Below, one piece after another: positions 32,972 to 42,873 of a stretch of 64,000 nucleotides of DNA. The stretch is from Paraclostridium ghonii (GTDB lineage: Bacteria > Bacillota > Clostridia > Peptostreptococcales > Peptostreptococcaceae), in NCBI RefSeq assembly GCF_030815085.1, contig NZ_JAUSWG010000007.1; one strand, 5' to 3'. Position numbers and translations under genes: made by a program. The notes beneath the pieces are model-generated. The model worked only from the letters and a program-made list of their open reading frames with translations. It did no database searches and was not told where the DNA came from. Each line of letters begins with the position of its first letter. The first letter of the stretch is position 1.

Positions 32972-33862
32972 TTATTTATCTATCCTTACATAATCATAGT
33001 CTATATAGTCATCTACAGCACAATTATCAGTTTCCTTTTCATCTAAAATTTCTTTGAAATCTTCTTCTTCATTCTTTTCCTCATCTTCATTTACATAGTT
33101 ATATTTATTACTTTTTGCATAATTATTTTGTTTATTATCATTTCTTAAAAGACTTCCTAAAAGTTTTAAATTATTTAAACTTCCTATATTGTTTATACTC
33201 GCTAGTGAACTTAAACTAAATCCTGAACTACTTTCTTCTCCTATATCATCTGGTAAAAATAATTCTGCAAATAATTCAATTTTCTTTTTCATATCTATAG
33301 CTTTTTCAACAGACTCTTTTTTGCTTTCTGGAAAAACCTCTATTATCTCTTTAATCATCATATTTTTTTTATCTTCTTCTTCCATACTTCTAAAGAAATC
33401 TGATTCATCTTCATCATCTATTAAGTCAACGTTACTAAGCTTTTTTATCCCCCTTACCAAATCTAATACACTCTCTATTTTTATTAATACTTTTTTTTCA
33501 TCTTTATCCATGTATTTCTTAGTTCTAGTTATTATTTCTAAACCTCTATCTAAATCATCATCACTTAGCTCTAGCATTTTAATACCTTTATCGATATCAT
33601 TAATGTTAAAGCTTGAAACTGGATCTATATATTCTGATTCATGTATAAAATCATCTTCATCCTCTTCTTCAAACTCTTCTTCTTCAATATTTTTAGGTCG
33701 CGACTTAGTTTTAAACTTAAGCTTATTATTTTTTTTGTGTAAGTTAGACCTCATACTACCAAATTCTTCATTTATATCTATACTGCTATCTTTGCTATCC
33801 GACAATGATATATTTCCATTACTTAAAGCTATCATCCCTAATATAAATAGTAAACTGTTCAC
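32972..33862 (-). CDS. Hypothetical strongly acidic protein
   Basis: A 296-residue protein with a short hydrophobic N-terminus (about residues 2-16), then long acidic runs (for example EEEEFEEEDEDDF near residue 60 and EDEEKNEEEDF near the C-terminus) around a helical core (residues about 85-215). No family is recognised. I chose GTG at 33862 because AAGGGG lies 8 bases upstream; GTG at 33871 abuts that site. It is divergent from a strongly basic protein gene and followed by the 6S RNA promoter. Confidence 0.6.
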   Translation of the reverse strand: MNSLLFILGMIALSNGNISLSDSKDSSIDINEEFGSMRSNLHKKNNKLKFKTKSRPKNIEEEEFEEEDEDDFIHESEYIDPVSSFNINDIDKGIKMLELSDDDLDRGLEIITRTKKYMDKDEKKVLIKIESVLDLVRGIKKLSNVDLIDDEDESDFFRSMEEEDKKNMMIKEIIEVFPESKKESVEKAIDMKKKIELFAELFLPDDIGEESSSGFSLSSLASINNIGSLNNLKLLGSLLRNDNKQNNYAKSNKYNYVNEDEEKNEEEDFKEILDEKETDNCAVDDYIDYDYVRIDK

Positions 33863-34073
33863 CTTTGTCACCCCTTACTATATACTACTCCTAATATATA
33901 AACTATGTTTTATTTACTATTATTGTTACTTTTTTTATAAGTTCGCATATATATTATTTATAGGTATTTTTTATTTTTTATTTTTTCATATTATTAATCA
34001 TAATTTATCTAATACTTCTATATATAAATAATATGAATGTAGTTAAATATATATTATTGAAAGAGGTGCTTTT

Positions 34074-34523
34074 ATGAAAAAAATAGACAAAGAAGCTATG
34101 GAAAAATTTGCAAAGGAAAAAAATATTGATAAAAATAAAATTGAAGAAATAGCAGATGGTTATAAAGATAAATCTGAGGATGAACTTATGGATGAACTTA
34201 TTAAAATAGGCAAAACTCTTCAAGGTAAAGAAGAAGTAGTTGACAAGTTTAAAACTTTTTTAGATGAAAATCAAAGAAAGAAAATAGATAATATAATGAC
34301 TAAAATATCTGCAGCTGAATCTAAAGATAAAATAAACAGCAAAAAATCTAAAAAGTCTAAGTCATCAGATCAACCAAGTAAAGATTCTAAAAATTCTAAA
34401 TCAGGTAAATCTGATAATAAGAAAAAGTCTAAAACAGGTAAATCTGAAAAATCAAAAGAAGAAAGCAGTCCAAGTAAAAAGATTAAAAAAATTGTGAAAA
34501 AAGTTAAAAAGCAAGATGAATAA
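34074..34523 (+). CDS. Lysine-rich protein with histone-H1-like tail
   Basis: A 149-residue protein. Residues 1-75 form a charged helical module (EAMEKFAKEKNIDKNKIEEI ... LDENQRKKIDNIMTKI); residues 80-149 are a disordered tail of Lys, Ser, Asp and Asn with repeated KSKK/KSGKS units. Such tails bind nucleic acid or acidic partners. An AGAGGTG site precedes the ATG. The neighbour transcribed in the opposite direction is strongly acidic. The function is unknown. Confidence 0.65.
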   Translation: MKKIDKEAMEKFAKEKNIDKNKIEEIADGYKDKSEDELMDELIKIGKTLQGKEEVVDKFKTFLDENQRKKIDNIMTKISAAESKDKINSKKSKKSKSSDQPSKDSKNSKSGKSDNKKKSKTGKSEKSKEESSPSKKIKKIVKKVKKQDE

Positions 34524-34579
34524 TTAAAGCATAAAAAAAATGTAACCTAATTAGGTTACATTTTTTTTATGCTTTAATT
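34523..34579. terminator. Long bidirectional terminator
   Basis: A perfect inverted repeat of about 26 bp per arm centred on AATT, containing ATGTAACCT-type core arms with A-run and T-run flanks. It overlaps the stop codons of both convergent genes. Confidence 0.9.
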
Positions 34580-35220
34580 GGATTTAACTCCCTGTGTATA
34601 TTCCCTATTATTTCATCTTTTATTTCACATGCTCTACTTAATATACTATTGCAATTTTTAGTATATTCACTTACCATAGATTCATTATCAAGTCCAAGTA
34701 AATTCACTTTAACATTAAGTATAGCACCTTCTATTCCTGAATATATAAGCAGTGTTCCAACGCCTATATCTGTAATTGCATTTTGATTTCCATACTTAGC
34801 TATATGACTTAAAAGCTCTAATGATTCTAAAGATATAGATGCTGTTTTAAAAGGTACTTCTATAGAAAATTCAGTTGCATATTTAATAGCTTCTTTTCTA
34901 TATTTTTTTTCTTCGTCTGTTTCTTTAGGCATTTTTAATGCTTTCATATATGCATCAAATGATTCAGTATCTTTGTCAACTAGTAGTAATAATTCTTCTC
35001 TTATATCTCCTAATTTATTGAATCTTTCTGTAAATTCTTTTCTTATATCTTCATCTAAGCTTTCATATTTTTTCTTTCCAAAACTTAAATTAGCCATCAT
35101 TCTAGCTAAACTTACACCTATATTTGATGCTAGTGCTGAAACAGATCCTCCACCTGGAGCAGGAGAGTTTGAATCTACTTCTTTTGAAAAATCTTCTATT
35201 GTCATTTCAACTAACTTCAT
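34567..35220 (-). CDS. fchA: Formiminotetrahydrofolate cyclodeaminase
   Basis: Releases ammonia from 5-formimino-tetrahydrofolate to give 5,10-methenyl-tetrahydrofolate. The 217-residue helical protein has the cyclodeaminase signature NSPAPGGGSVSALA near residue 18 and SIEVPFKTASISLESLELL near 130. It is the last gene of the histidine utilisation operon and completes the step started by glutamate formimidoyltransferase, linking histidine breakdown to one-carbon metabolism. Confidence 0.92.
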   Translation of the reverse strand: MKLVEMTIEDFSKEVDSNSPAPGGGSVSALASNIGVSLARMMANLSFGKKKYESLDEDIRKEFTERFNKLGDIREELLLLVDKDTESFDAYMKALKMPKETDEEKKYRKEAIKYATEFSIEVPFKTASISLESLELLSHIAKYGNQNAITDIGVGTLLIYSGIEGAILNVKVNLLGLDNESMVSEYTKNCNSILSRACEIKDEIIGNIHRELNPIKA

Positions 35221-35253
35221 GTTTAAATCCCCCTTAAAGGTTTTTTCTAATAA

Positions 35254-36540
35254 CTAATTCGAAATACATTCCTGTTCTCTATTTACTATATTCTTATTAT
35301 TTACAACAAGCTCTCCATCTTTATAAACGCAATCAGTATGATTTATACCAAAGTGATACATTAAATACTCAACATTTGGGGCATCAAAGATTACTAAATC
35401 AGCTTTTTTACCTACTTCAATAGATCCTATCTTATTTTGTCTATCTATTGCACAAGCAGCATTTATGGTAACTGCACTTAAAACTTCATTAGGAGTCATT
35501 TTAAGACCTAGACATCCTAATTGCATGACAAATTGTAAATTTTCACTTGGACAACTACCTGGATTGTAGTCACTAGATAAAGATATCGCTACCCCAGAAT
35601 CTATCATCTTTCTAGCATTAGCATAATTTTTATTTAAATTAAAAGATGTTCCTGGAAGTATATTTGCGATTACACCTTTTTTAGCCATTGACACTATACC
35701 TTCATCACTAGCTGCCATTAAGTGATCTGCTGATATACATCCTACTTCAGCTGAAAGCTCTGCCCCACCTAAGGACACTATTTCATCTGCATGTATTTTC
35801 AACTTATATCCTAATTCTTTTGCTTTTATAAATATTTTCCTAGTTTGTTCTATATCAAATACTGCATCCTCGCAAAATACATCGCAAAATTCCGCCAAGT
35901 TAAGTTCTTTAACTTTTGGCATCATTTCATTCATCAACATTTCAATAAATTCATCTGAGTTATCCTTATATTCAACAGGAATAGCATGAGCTCCTAAAAA
36001 TGTGCTAACTAAATCTATAGGATGATTTTCACTTAACTTACTTGCTACTTCTAATTGTTTTATTTCTGTATCTAATTCTAACCCATATCCACTTTTAGCT
36101 TCTACTGTAGTTACCCCTAATTCTAGCATTCTATCCAAACTTTTATGAGCTTTATCATATAGTTCTTTAAATGTAGATTTTTTAGTACTTTTTACAGTAC
36201 TTAGTATTCCACCACCACTTTTTAGTATTTCTAAGTAAGGAACTCCTGCAAGTTTTTTAGCAAACTCATTTTCTCTACTTCCTCCATGGACTAAATGTGT
36301 ATGTGCATCTATAAGTCCTGGTGTTACTAATTTACCACCTGCATCTTTAATTTCTGTATTTGCATTTAATAAATGTTTATAGTTATCTCCTACTCCAATC
36401 TCATAAAACTTTCCATCTTTTATAGCAATATATGCATTTTCTATTATCTCTATTTCATCCATAGCTTTGCCTATGAAAGGGGTATTCCCTTTCATAGTAG
36501 CTAGTTTACCTATATTTTTTATAATTAAGTCAACAATCAT
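35254..36540 (-). CDS. hutI: Imidazolonepropionase
   Basis: Hydrolyses imidazolone-5-propionate to N-formimino-L-glutamate, the third step of histidine breakdown. The 428-residue amidohydrolase has the metal motif DAHTHLVHGGSRENEF (about residues 78-93), KIHADEIVSLGGAEL, and SLSSDYNPGSCPSENLQ. It starts 5 bases after ftcD. Confidence 0.96.
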   Translation of the reverse strand: MIVDLIIKNIGKLATMKGNTPFIGKAMDEIEIIENAYIAIKDGKFYEIGVGDNYKHLLNANTEIKDAGGKLVTPGLIDAHTHLVHGGSRENEFAKKLAGVPYLEILKSGGGILSTVKSTKKSTFKELYDKAHKSLDRMLELGVTTVEAKSGYGLELDTEIKQLEVASKLSENHPIDLVSTFLGAHAIPVEYKDNSDEFIEMLMNEMMPKVKELNLAEFCDVFCEDAVFDIEQTRKIFIKAKELGYKLKIHADEIVSLGGAELSAEVGCISADHLMAASDEGIVSMAKKGVIANILPGTSFNLNKNYANARKMIDSGVAISLSSDYNPGSCPSENLQFVMQLGCLGLKMTPNEVLSAVTINAACAIDRQNKIGSIEVGKKADLVIFDAPNVEYLMYHFGINHTDCVYKDGELVVNNKNIVNREQECISN

Positions 36541-36545
36541 ATCTT

Positions 36546-37439
36546 CTACTCCATTAAACTAGTCTCTAGAACTTTATCTAAAGAGAAATTTTCAAGACCT
36601 AAATAATAAGAAGCACAATCTACTAAAGCCTCCATAGGACAAAGCCCTACTATTTCACTTCCCATTACATTAACTCCATATCTTTTAGCTTCCATTTTCA
36701 CAGCTTCAAAAGCTCTATACATTGCAGTTTTTGTATAGTCTGTTAAATTCATAGTAACTTGAGTTATCCCTCTTTCTGGAATCTCTACTGGACCTGCTTT
36801 TATAAATCTATACCCTCCACTAGAATGTCTTATAGTTTTTGCTATATTTGATGCTATTTCTATATTTGGAGTATCTAAATTTATATTGTAAGCTATTAAA
36901 GGTTTTCTTGCCCCTATTGCTATTGCTCCTGCACTAGGGTGTTTTTTAGCTTGACCAAAATCTGGTGCCCAGTTAGGATCTTCAAATTTCGCATCTAATC
37001 CTTCATATTCACCTTTTCTTACTTTAGCTAAGTTTTCTCTTTCAGGTTTTGATGCTGCAGATTCATATAAAAATACTGGTATATCATATAATTTTGCAAC
37101 TTCTTCACCTAGTTCTTTTGCAAGTTTTATAGCTTCCTCCATAGACATTCCTTTTATAGGTATAAATGGACAAACATCTGTAGCTCCAAATCTAGAATGT
37201 TGCCCTTTGTGAGTATTCATATCTATAACATCTTTCGCTACTCCTATAGCTTCTAATACTGCATTTTTAACTGCCTTAGGCTCTCCTATAACAGTAACTA
37301 CAACTCTATTGTAATCTTTATCTGCTTCATAATTTAAAAGTTTAACGCCTTCTTTACCTCTAAGTGGTGATATTATCTTTTCAATTTTTTCTAAATCTCT
37401 ACCTTCACTAAAATTAGGTACACATTGTACTATAGCCAT
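36546..37439 (-). CDS. ftcD: Glutamate formimidoyltransferase
   Basis: Transfers the formimino group of formiminoglutamate to tetrahydrofolate, giving glutamate. The 297-residue protein contains the catalytic/folate region THKGQHSRFGATDVCPFIPI (residues about 76-96) and KKHPSAGAIAIGARKPLIAYN, both diagnostic. Cyclodeaminase is encoded separately (fchA) rather than fused as in vertebrates. It precedes hutI in the operon. Confidence 0.95.
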   Translation of the reverse strand: MAIVQCVPNFSEGRDLEKIEKIISPLRGKEGVKLLNYEADKDYNRVVVTVIGEPKAVKNAVLEAIGVAKDVIDMNTHKGQHSRFGATDVCPFIPIKGMSMEEAIKLAKELGEEVAKLYDIPVFLYESAASKPERENLAKVRKGEYEGLDAKFEDPNWAPDFGQAKKHPSAGAIAIGARKPLIAYNINLDTPNIEIASNIAKTIRHSSGGYRFIKAGPVEIPERGITQVTMNLTDYTKTAMYRAFEAVKMEAKRYGVNVMGSEIVGLCPMEALVDCASYYLGLENFSLDKVLETSLME

Positions 37440-37542
37440 ATTAATTTTCCCCCTATGTTCTAATTTTGATAATTATGGTTATTTATAAATTTTAAACTAC
37501 TACGTTAATACTATAACCGCAGTAGTTTAAAAATTTAATCTA

Positions 37543-39588
37543 TTATTTACTTTCTTCTATAACTTGATTTATTAAATCTTCATCTACTATATATGGTAAT
37601 GTTATATGATCTTGTCCATTACACATTTTATTATATTCCATAACTGTTGTTATAGAGTTTTCATTTCTAGCCCAAGCACGTCTAGCAACTCCTCCCATAA
37701 CATCCCAAGGCATAGCTGTTCTTAGTATTTCATCTACCCTATGAGAGCCATCAAGAACCATTCCAAATCCACCATTTATAGATTTACCTATTCCTACTCC
37801 ACCACCATTATGTAGAGCTATTAAACTCATTCCTCTTGCTGCATTACCTGCAAAGCAATGAGTAGCCATATCAGCCATTATATTACTTCCATCTTTTATA
37901 TTAGAAGTTTCTCTAAATGGAGAATCTGTACCTGATACGTCATGATGGTCTCTTCCTAGCATAACAGGTCCTATTTCTCCTTTTCTTACCATTTCATTAA
38001 ATTTAAGAGCTATGTTAGTTCTTCCCATAGCATCTTGATAAAGTATTCTAGCTTGAGATCCAACAACTAGTCCATTTTTTTCAGCATCTCTTATCCATAT
38101 CCAGTTATCTCTATCTTGATATCTTCTATTTGGATCAATACAATCCATAGCAGCTTTATCAGTTTTTATTAAATCTTCTCTTTTACCACTTAAACATACC
38201 CATCTAAATGGTCCATATCCATAGTCAAATAATTGAGGCCCTAATATATCTTCAACATACGAAGGGAATATGAATCCATCTTTTTCATCTATTCCATTTT
38301 TAGATATTTCTTGGCATCCAGCATCATAAATAGCTTTCATAAAACTATTTCCATAATCAAAGAAATAACTTCCTTTATTCGTTAGTTTTTGAATAACTTT
38401 AAAATGTGCCTTTAATGTTTCATCTACTAATTGTATAAATTTATCTTTATCATTAGCTAAAAGCTCTGTTCTTTCTTCAAAAGTTATACCTTGAGGGCAA
38501 TATCCTCCATCATAAACAGCATGACAAGATGTTTGATCTGAAAGTAAGTCTATATGTATATCATTTTCAACTGCATATTCTAATAAATCTACTATATTTC
38601 CATGATAAGCTATTGCACAAGCTTCCTTTTTATCCATATATTCTTTAGCTAGGCTAAATGCTTCTTCACTTGTACGAGCAACTTTGCTTACCCATCCTTG
38701 AGTATATCTAGTTTCTATTCTTGAATAGTCAACTTCAGCTATTATACCTACTCCTCCAGCAATTTCAACAGCTTTACCTTGAGCTCCACTCATTCCTCCA
38801 AGCCCTGAAGTTATAAATAGTTTTCCAGATAAATCTTCTTCTTCTGGTATACCAAGAATTAATCTTCCAGCATTTAATAATGTTGAGTAAGTTCCATGAA
38901 CTATACCTTGTGGTCCTATGTACATCCATCCTCCAGCTGTCATTTGTCCATAATTTGATACTCCTATTGCAGCTGCTCTTTTCCAATCTTCTTGATTATC
39001 AAATAATCCTACCATTAAACCATTAGTTATTATTACTCTAGGTGCATCTGGCTTAGATTTAAATAATCCAACTGGATGTCCTGATTGTATTACTAAAGTT
39101 TGATCTTGGTTCATTACCTCTAAATATTTTTTAATCAAATTATATTGCATCCAGTTTTGGAATACTTGACCTGTTTCTCCATAAGTTACAAGCTCATATG
39201 GATAAAGTGCAATATCAAAATCTAAGTTATTATCTATCATTACTTGGAATGCTCTAGCTTCAGTGCACTTAGCGTTATATTCATCTATTGATTTTGCTTT
39301 TATATTTCCTTGTGGTCTAAATCTATATCCATATATTCTTCCTGTAGTCATTAATTCATTTAAAAATTCTGGAGCTAATTTTTCATGATATTCTTCTGGT
39401 ATATATCTTAATGCATTATTTAATGCTAATTTTATATCTGATTGTGATAGTTTTGCCTCTCTTTTTGGAGCTCTTCTTATTCCATCTATAAATTGAGGTA
39501 TTTCATTAGGTATATAATCTAACTTTATAGTCATTGCCTCTTTTATTTCTTCATTAGTAACATTCATAGCTTTTTCTAAAGTAACCAT
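37543..39588 (-). CDS. hutU: Urocanate hydratase
   Basis: Converts urocanate to imidazolone propionate using tightly bound NAD+. The 681-residue protein has the NAD-binding/urocanase signature FITSGLGGMSGAQGKA (about residue 265) and the C-terminal NGGGVGIGKSINGGFGMVLDG. It is longer than the roughly 555-residue proteobacterial enzyme, as in other clostridial and Treponema-type urocanases. The start is ATG at 39588 after AAGGGGAT; an upstream TTG frame (39609) contains that site. It lies 23 bases after hutH. Confidence 0.95.
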   Translation of the reverse strand: MVTLEKAMNVTNEEIKEAMTIKLDYIPNEIPQFIDGIRRAPKREAKLSQSDIKLALNNALRYIPEEYHEKLAPEFLNELMTTGRIYGYRFRPQGNIKAKSIDEYNAKCTEARAFQVMIDNNLDFDIALYPYELVTYGETGQVFQNWMQYNLIKKYLEVMNQDQTLVIQSGHPVGLFKSKPDAPRVIITNGLMVGLFDNQEDWKRAAAIGVSNYGQMTAGGWMYIGPQGIVHGTYSTLLNAGRLILGIPEEEDLSGKLFITSGLGGMSGAQGKAVEIAGGVGIIAEVDYSRIETRYTQGWVSKVARTSEEAFSLAKEYMDKKEACAIAYHGNIVDLLEYAVENDIHIDLLSDQTSCHAVYDGGYCPQGITFEERTELLANDKDKFIQLVDETLKAHFKVIQKLTNKGSYFFDYGNSFMKAIYDAGCQEISKNGIDEKDGFIFPSYVEDILGPQLFDYGYGPFRWVCLSGKREDLIKTDKAAMDCIDPNRRYQDRDNWIWIRDAEKNGLVVGSQARILYQDAMGRTNIALKFNEMVRKGEIGPVMLGRDHHDVSGTDSPFRETSNIKDGSNIMADMATHCFAGNAARGMSLIALHNGGGVGIGKSINGGFGMVLDGSHRVDEILRTAMPWDVMGGVARRAWARNENSITTVMEYNKMCNGQDHITLPYIVDEDLINQVIEESK

Positions 39589-39611
39589 AACATCTATCCC
39601 CTTATGCAATT

Positions 39612-41177
39612 TTATATTTCACTTAAAGCAATTTCTTCATTTATTAAAAGTTCACTATCTAAAGCTTTTTCTACAGCTTCTACTATTAGGTTTTGTTTGA
39701 TAATATCTTCACATTTATTTATTTCTTTATACATTACGATATCTTCTTCTATACATTTAGTATGACTTCTTATAACATTGTAAGCGGCTTCTGTTCCAAC
39801 TCCTAATTTTTTCTTACCTCTTAAATCTATAGCTTGTGCTGCCCCTAATATTTCCATGGCTAATACATTTCTTGTATTTTCCATTATTTCTTTTGCTTTC
39901 CTTGCTGCTATTGTTCCCATAGAAACATGATCTTCTTGGTTTGCTGATGATGGTATTGAATCTACACTTGCAGGATGTGCTAGCACTTTATTTTCTGAAA
40001 CTAAAGATGCTGCACTATATTGTACTATCATAAATCCTGAATTAACCCCACCTTTTTTAGTTAAAAACGCTGGTAATCCATTGCTTAAAGCTGGATTAAC
40101 TAATCTTTCTAGTCTTCTTTCTGATATATTTGCTATCTCTGCTAAGGCTATTCCCAAGAAGTCAAAACTTAAAGCCATTGGTTGCCCATGGAAGTTACCT
40201 CCTGATATTACATCTTCCTCTTCTGTGAATATTATTGGGTTATCTGTTACTGAATTAATTTCTATATTTATTTTATTTTTTACATATTCGATTGCATCTT
40301 TGCTTGCTCCATGTATTTGTGGTGCACATCTAAGTGAGTAAGCATCTTGAACTCTCAAGTCTCCTTGTTTTGTTGTCATCTCACTTCCATTTAATATTTC
40401 TAGTACATTTCTTGCTGTGTTTATTTGTCCTTTATGAGCTCTTACTAAGTGTACTCTTTCATCCATAGCACACGTTATTCCATTTAACGATTCCATTGTC
40501 ATTGATAATGCAACATCTGCAAGTTTCAGTAAATTTATTGCATCATATGTTGTAAGGGCTCCTACTGCAGTCATAACTTGCGTTCCATTTATAAGAGCTA
40601 GACCTTCTTTTGAAGATAGCTCTGGTAAAACATTAACTCCAGCTAGTTTCATTGCTTGTGCTGAAGGCATCATTTCTCCTTCGTATATAGCTTCGCCTTC
40701 ACCTATCATAGTAAGTACCATATGCGATAAAGGTGCTAAGTCTCCGGATGCTCCTAAGGATCCTTTTTCTGGGATTACTGGACATACATTATTGTTAAGC
40801 ATGTTAACTAATGTATTCAAAGTTTCCATTCTTACCCCTGAATGACCTTTTGATAAATTATTTATTCTAAGAAGCATTATAGCTCTTACTACATCTTCTT
40901 CAAAAGGTTTTCCTACTCCGCATGCATGGCTTATAATTAAATTTCTTTGTAAATCGTGAGTTTCTTCTTTTGATATCACTACATCTGAAAATTTTCCAAA
41001 TCCTGTAGTTATTCCATATACAACCTTTTGATTATCTACAAACTTTTCAACCAATTCTCTTGCTACTTTAACTTTTTTTAGTGCTTCTTCGCTTAACTCA
41101 ACTTTATATCCATTTCGAGATACATTCACTACGTCTTCTATAGTAAGATCTCTTCCATCTATAATTATTCTATTCAT
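39612..41177 (-). CDS. hutH: Histidine ammonia-lyase
   Basis: Deaminates histidine to urocanate, the first step of histidine degradation. The 521-residue protein contains the MIO cofactor motif GASGDLAPLSH (about residue 148; Ala-Ser-Gly cyclises) and the HGQPMALSFDF and FMIVQYSAASLVSENK regions. The start is ATG at 41177 after GGGGGAT; an open frame to 41228 adds 17 unrelated residues. It is the first gene of hutH-hutU-ftcD-hutI-fchA. Confidence 0.96.
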   Translation of the reverse strand: MNRIIIDGRDLTIEDVVNVSRNGYKVELSEEALKKVKVARELVEKFVDNQKVVYGITTGFGKFSDVVISKEETHDLQRNLIISHACGVGKPFEEDVVRAIMLLRINNLSKGHSGVRMETLNTLVNMLNNNVCPVIPEKGSLGASGDLAPLSHMVLTMIGEGEAIYEGEMMPSAQAMKLAGVNVLPELSSKEGLALINGTQVMTAVGALTTYDAINLLKLADVALSMTMESLNGITCAMDERVHLVRAHKGQINTARNVLEILNGSEMTTKQGDLRVQDAYSLRCAPQIHGASKDAIEYVKNKINIEINSVTDNPIIFTEEEDVISGGNFHGQPMALSFDFLGIALAEIANISERRLERLVNPALSNGLPAFLTKKGGVNSGFMIVQYSAASLVSENKVLAHPASVDSIPSSANQEDHVSMGTIAARKAKEIMENTRNVLAMEILGAAQAIDLRGKKKLGVGTEAAYNVIRSHTKCIEEDIVMYKEINKCEDIIKQNLIVEAVEKALDSELLINEEIALSEI

Positions 41178-41314
41178 AAATAAAATCCCCCTGTGTAATA
41201 AAGTTATGAAACACGTTTTTTCTTGCAATTTAATAGTTTCTACAAAATATTTGAAATTCCTTCCTTTTATTCATACATTGTTAATTATTTATAAAAAAAT
41301 TTTTTTTTATATAC

Positions 41315-41354
41315 AAAAAGCACATTATCTTTAGTTAGATAATATGCTTTTTTA
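41315..41354 (-). terminator. Intrinsic terminator of LacI-family regulator gene
   Basis: A 15-bp stem with one mismatch (41315-41330 with 41337-41353) and T-run on the minus strand, ending the regulator transcript ahead of the hut operon. Confidence 0.8.
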
Positions 41355-42368
41355 CTAGTTTCTTTCTACTACACTTTCTCTTTCAACAATTTTGTACGGA
41401 AGCTCAACCTTTTTATTTTCTAATGGTTCTTTGTCAATCATTTTTATTACCATTCTTATAGCTACTGCACCCATATCATATAATGGTTGATGTACTGTAG
41501 TTAATTTTGGTCTATACATAGCTGCTATCTTAGCGTCATTGAAGCCTGCAACAGATATATCTTCTGGTACTTTATATCCTGCATCACATATTGCATTAAG
41601 AGCTCCTATGGCTGCTTCATCCCCTGTAACAAATACAGCATCAGGCTTTTTACCTTCATCTAGAATTGCTTTCATACTTTCATACCCGTATTTGTATGTA
41701 GTTCCAGCATTTTTCACTAGTGATTTGTCTATTTCTATGTTGTTATCTTTCATAGCTTTTTCAAATCCTAAATATCTTTCTGATTCTAAAACTGTATCGT
41801 CTTCACTTGTCATTATGAAAGATATTTTCTTATGACCCTTGTCTATAAGATACTTAGTCATATCATAAGTTGCATCAGTATTGCTTATACTTACTGAATA
41901 TACATCGTAATTCCTAGCGGTTTTACTTACATATACAGCTGGCATTCTACAGTTTTGTATATATTCTAAATGCTCTTCATCCACTTTCCAAGACATCATA
42001 ACGATACCTTCTACCTGTTTAGCTCTTAATAGGTTTAAACTCTTTAATTCCTGTTCTTTATCTGAGTATGTGTTAGCTAGTAATATATCGTAATCATACA
42101 TTTTAGCAACTTCTTCTATTCCGTTTACTAACTCACTTACAAAAGAATCAGATACCTCTGGAACTATAACTCCTATTAGCTGACTTTTCTTTGTTACTAA
42201 ACTTCTTGCTAGTGGATTAGGAACATATCCAGTTTCTTTTATTACGTCTAATACTTTTTGTTTAACTTCATCCGTAACTGGTTTTGAATCATTTATTACT
42301 CTTGATACTGTAGATATAGAAACGCCTGCTTTTTTAGCTACATCTTTTATTGTTATATTAGTTTTCAT
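41355..42368 (-). CDS. LacI family transcriptional regulator, CcpA-like
   Basis: A 337-residue regulator: N-terminal LacI helix-turn-helix with hinge (ITIKDVAKKAGVSISTVSRVIND, residues 5-28, and PNPLARSLVTKK) and a periplasmic-binding-type effector domain. The sequence style (YVPNPLARSL, ISVAGFNDAKIAAMYRP) is close to the CcpA group of carbon catabolite regulators. Its position directly upstream of hutH suggests it may instead regulate histidine use. It has its own terminator and a strong ribosome-binding site. Confidence 0.85.
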   Translation of the reverse strand: MKTNITIKDVAKKAGVSISTVSRVINDSKPVTDEVKQKVLDVIKETGYVPNPLARSLVTKKSQLIGVIVPEVSDSFVSELVNGIEEVAKMYDYDILLANTYSDKEQELKSLNLLRAKQVEGIVMMSWKVDEEHLEYIQNCRMPAVYVSKTARNYDVYSVSISNTDATYDMTKYLIDKGHKKISFIMTSEDDTVLESERYLGFEKAMKDNNIEIDKSLVKNAGTTYKYGYESMKAILDEGKKPDAVFVTGDEAAIGALNAICDAGYKVPEDISVAGFNDAKIAAMYRPKLTTVHQPLYDMGAVAIRMVIKMIDKEPLENKKVELPYKIVERESVVERN

Positions 42369-42477
42369 TTAGCATTCCTCCTTATCTTAATTTTTACTAT
42401 ATTTTATGAAATATATTCTTAAGTCTTTGTAAAAGTTTATTTTATCATAACTTTTAAACATTTTAAATATATTTCGA

Positions 42478-42518
42478 CAAAAAATAACACGTCAGTATTA
42501 TACTGACGTGTTATTTTT
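42478..42518 (-). terminator. Intrinsic terminator of first small membrane-protein gene
   Basis: A perfect 18-bp stem (42480-42497 with 42501-42518) followed by a T-run on the minus strand, separating the small-protein array from the LacI-family gene. Confidence 0.85.
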
Positions 42519-42540
42519 GTATTTAGTTACTCAATGATTA

Positions 42541-42738
42541 TTAGCATCCACATCCATCATCTTCAAAGAATCCTGCACAAGAACAAGTTATTAATAATAA
42601 TATTAAGAATGGTATCCATGCACATAAATCTATCTCTGCCCAAGTTTCTCCAAATGCTAAGAATAGGAAGAATAATACTATTATCCACCATGCTCCTCCG
42701 CCGAAACATCCACATTCACCAAAAAATCTGTCTAACAT
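42541..42738 (-). CDS. Small cysteine-rich two-helix membrane protein, array copy 1
   Basis: A 65-residue member of a five-copy tandem array. After a short start (MLDRFFGECGCFGGG) come helix 1 (AWWIIVLFFLFLAF), an acidic link (GETWAEIDLC), helix 2 (AWIPFLILLLI) and a cysteine-rich tail ending DDGCGC. A GGAGGT site lies 7 bases upstream of the ATG. I do not recognise a named family. Size, Cys content and clustering fit small sporulation or envelope proteins; this is inference. Confidence 0.75.
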   Translation of the reverse strand: MLDRFFGECGCFGGGAWWIIVLFFLFLAFGETWAEIDLCAWIPFLILLLITCSCAGFFEDDGCGC

Positions 42739-42873
42739 AAGTTTACCTCCTAATTAAATTTAGTTGTAATGCTAGTTAACTTTTTTAGCTAGCTATTTTA
42801 TATGATATGAATTTATACATATATTGGTTCCTTTTATTTTTTATCTGTGTATATTTGTTATTTAAATTAATTA

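Noticed and set aside
33189..34031. 280-codon plus-strand frame opposite the acidic protein gene
   Set aside because: It is the Ser/Ile-rich complement of Glu/Asp/Lys codons, has no ribosome-binding site, and runs through the promoter region of the flanking genes.
38774..38986. 70-codon minus-strand frame inside hutU
   Set aside because: It is an out-of-frame reading of the urocanase NAD-binding region.
41205..41226. Catabolite (cre) site upstream of hutH
   Set aside because: TGAAACACGTTTTTTC on the plus strand resembles a cre element but has an insertion and a poor second half.
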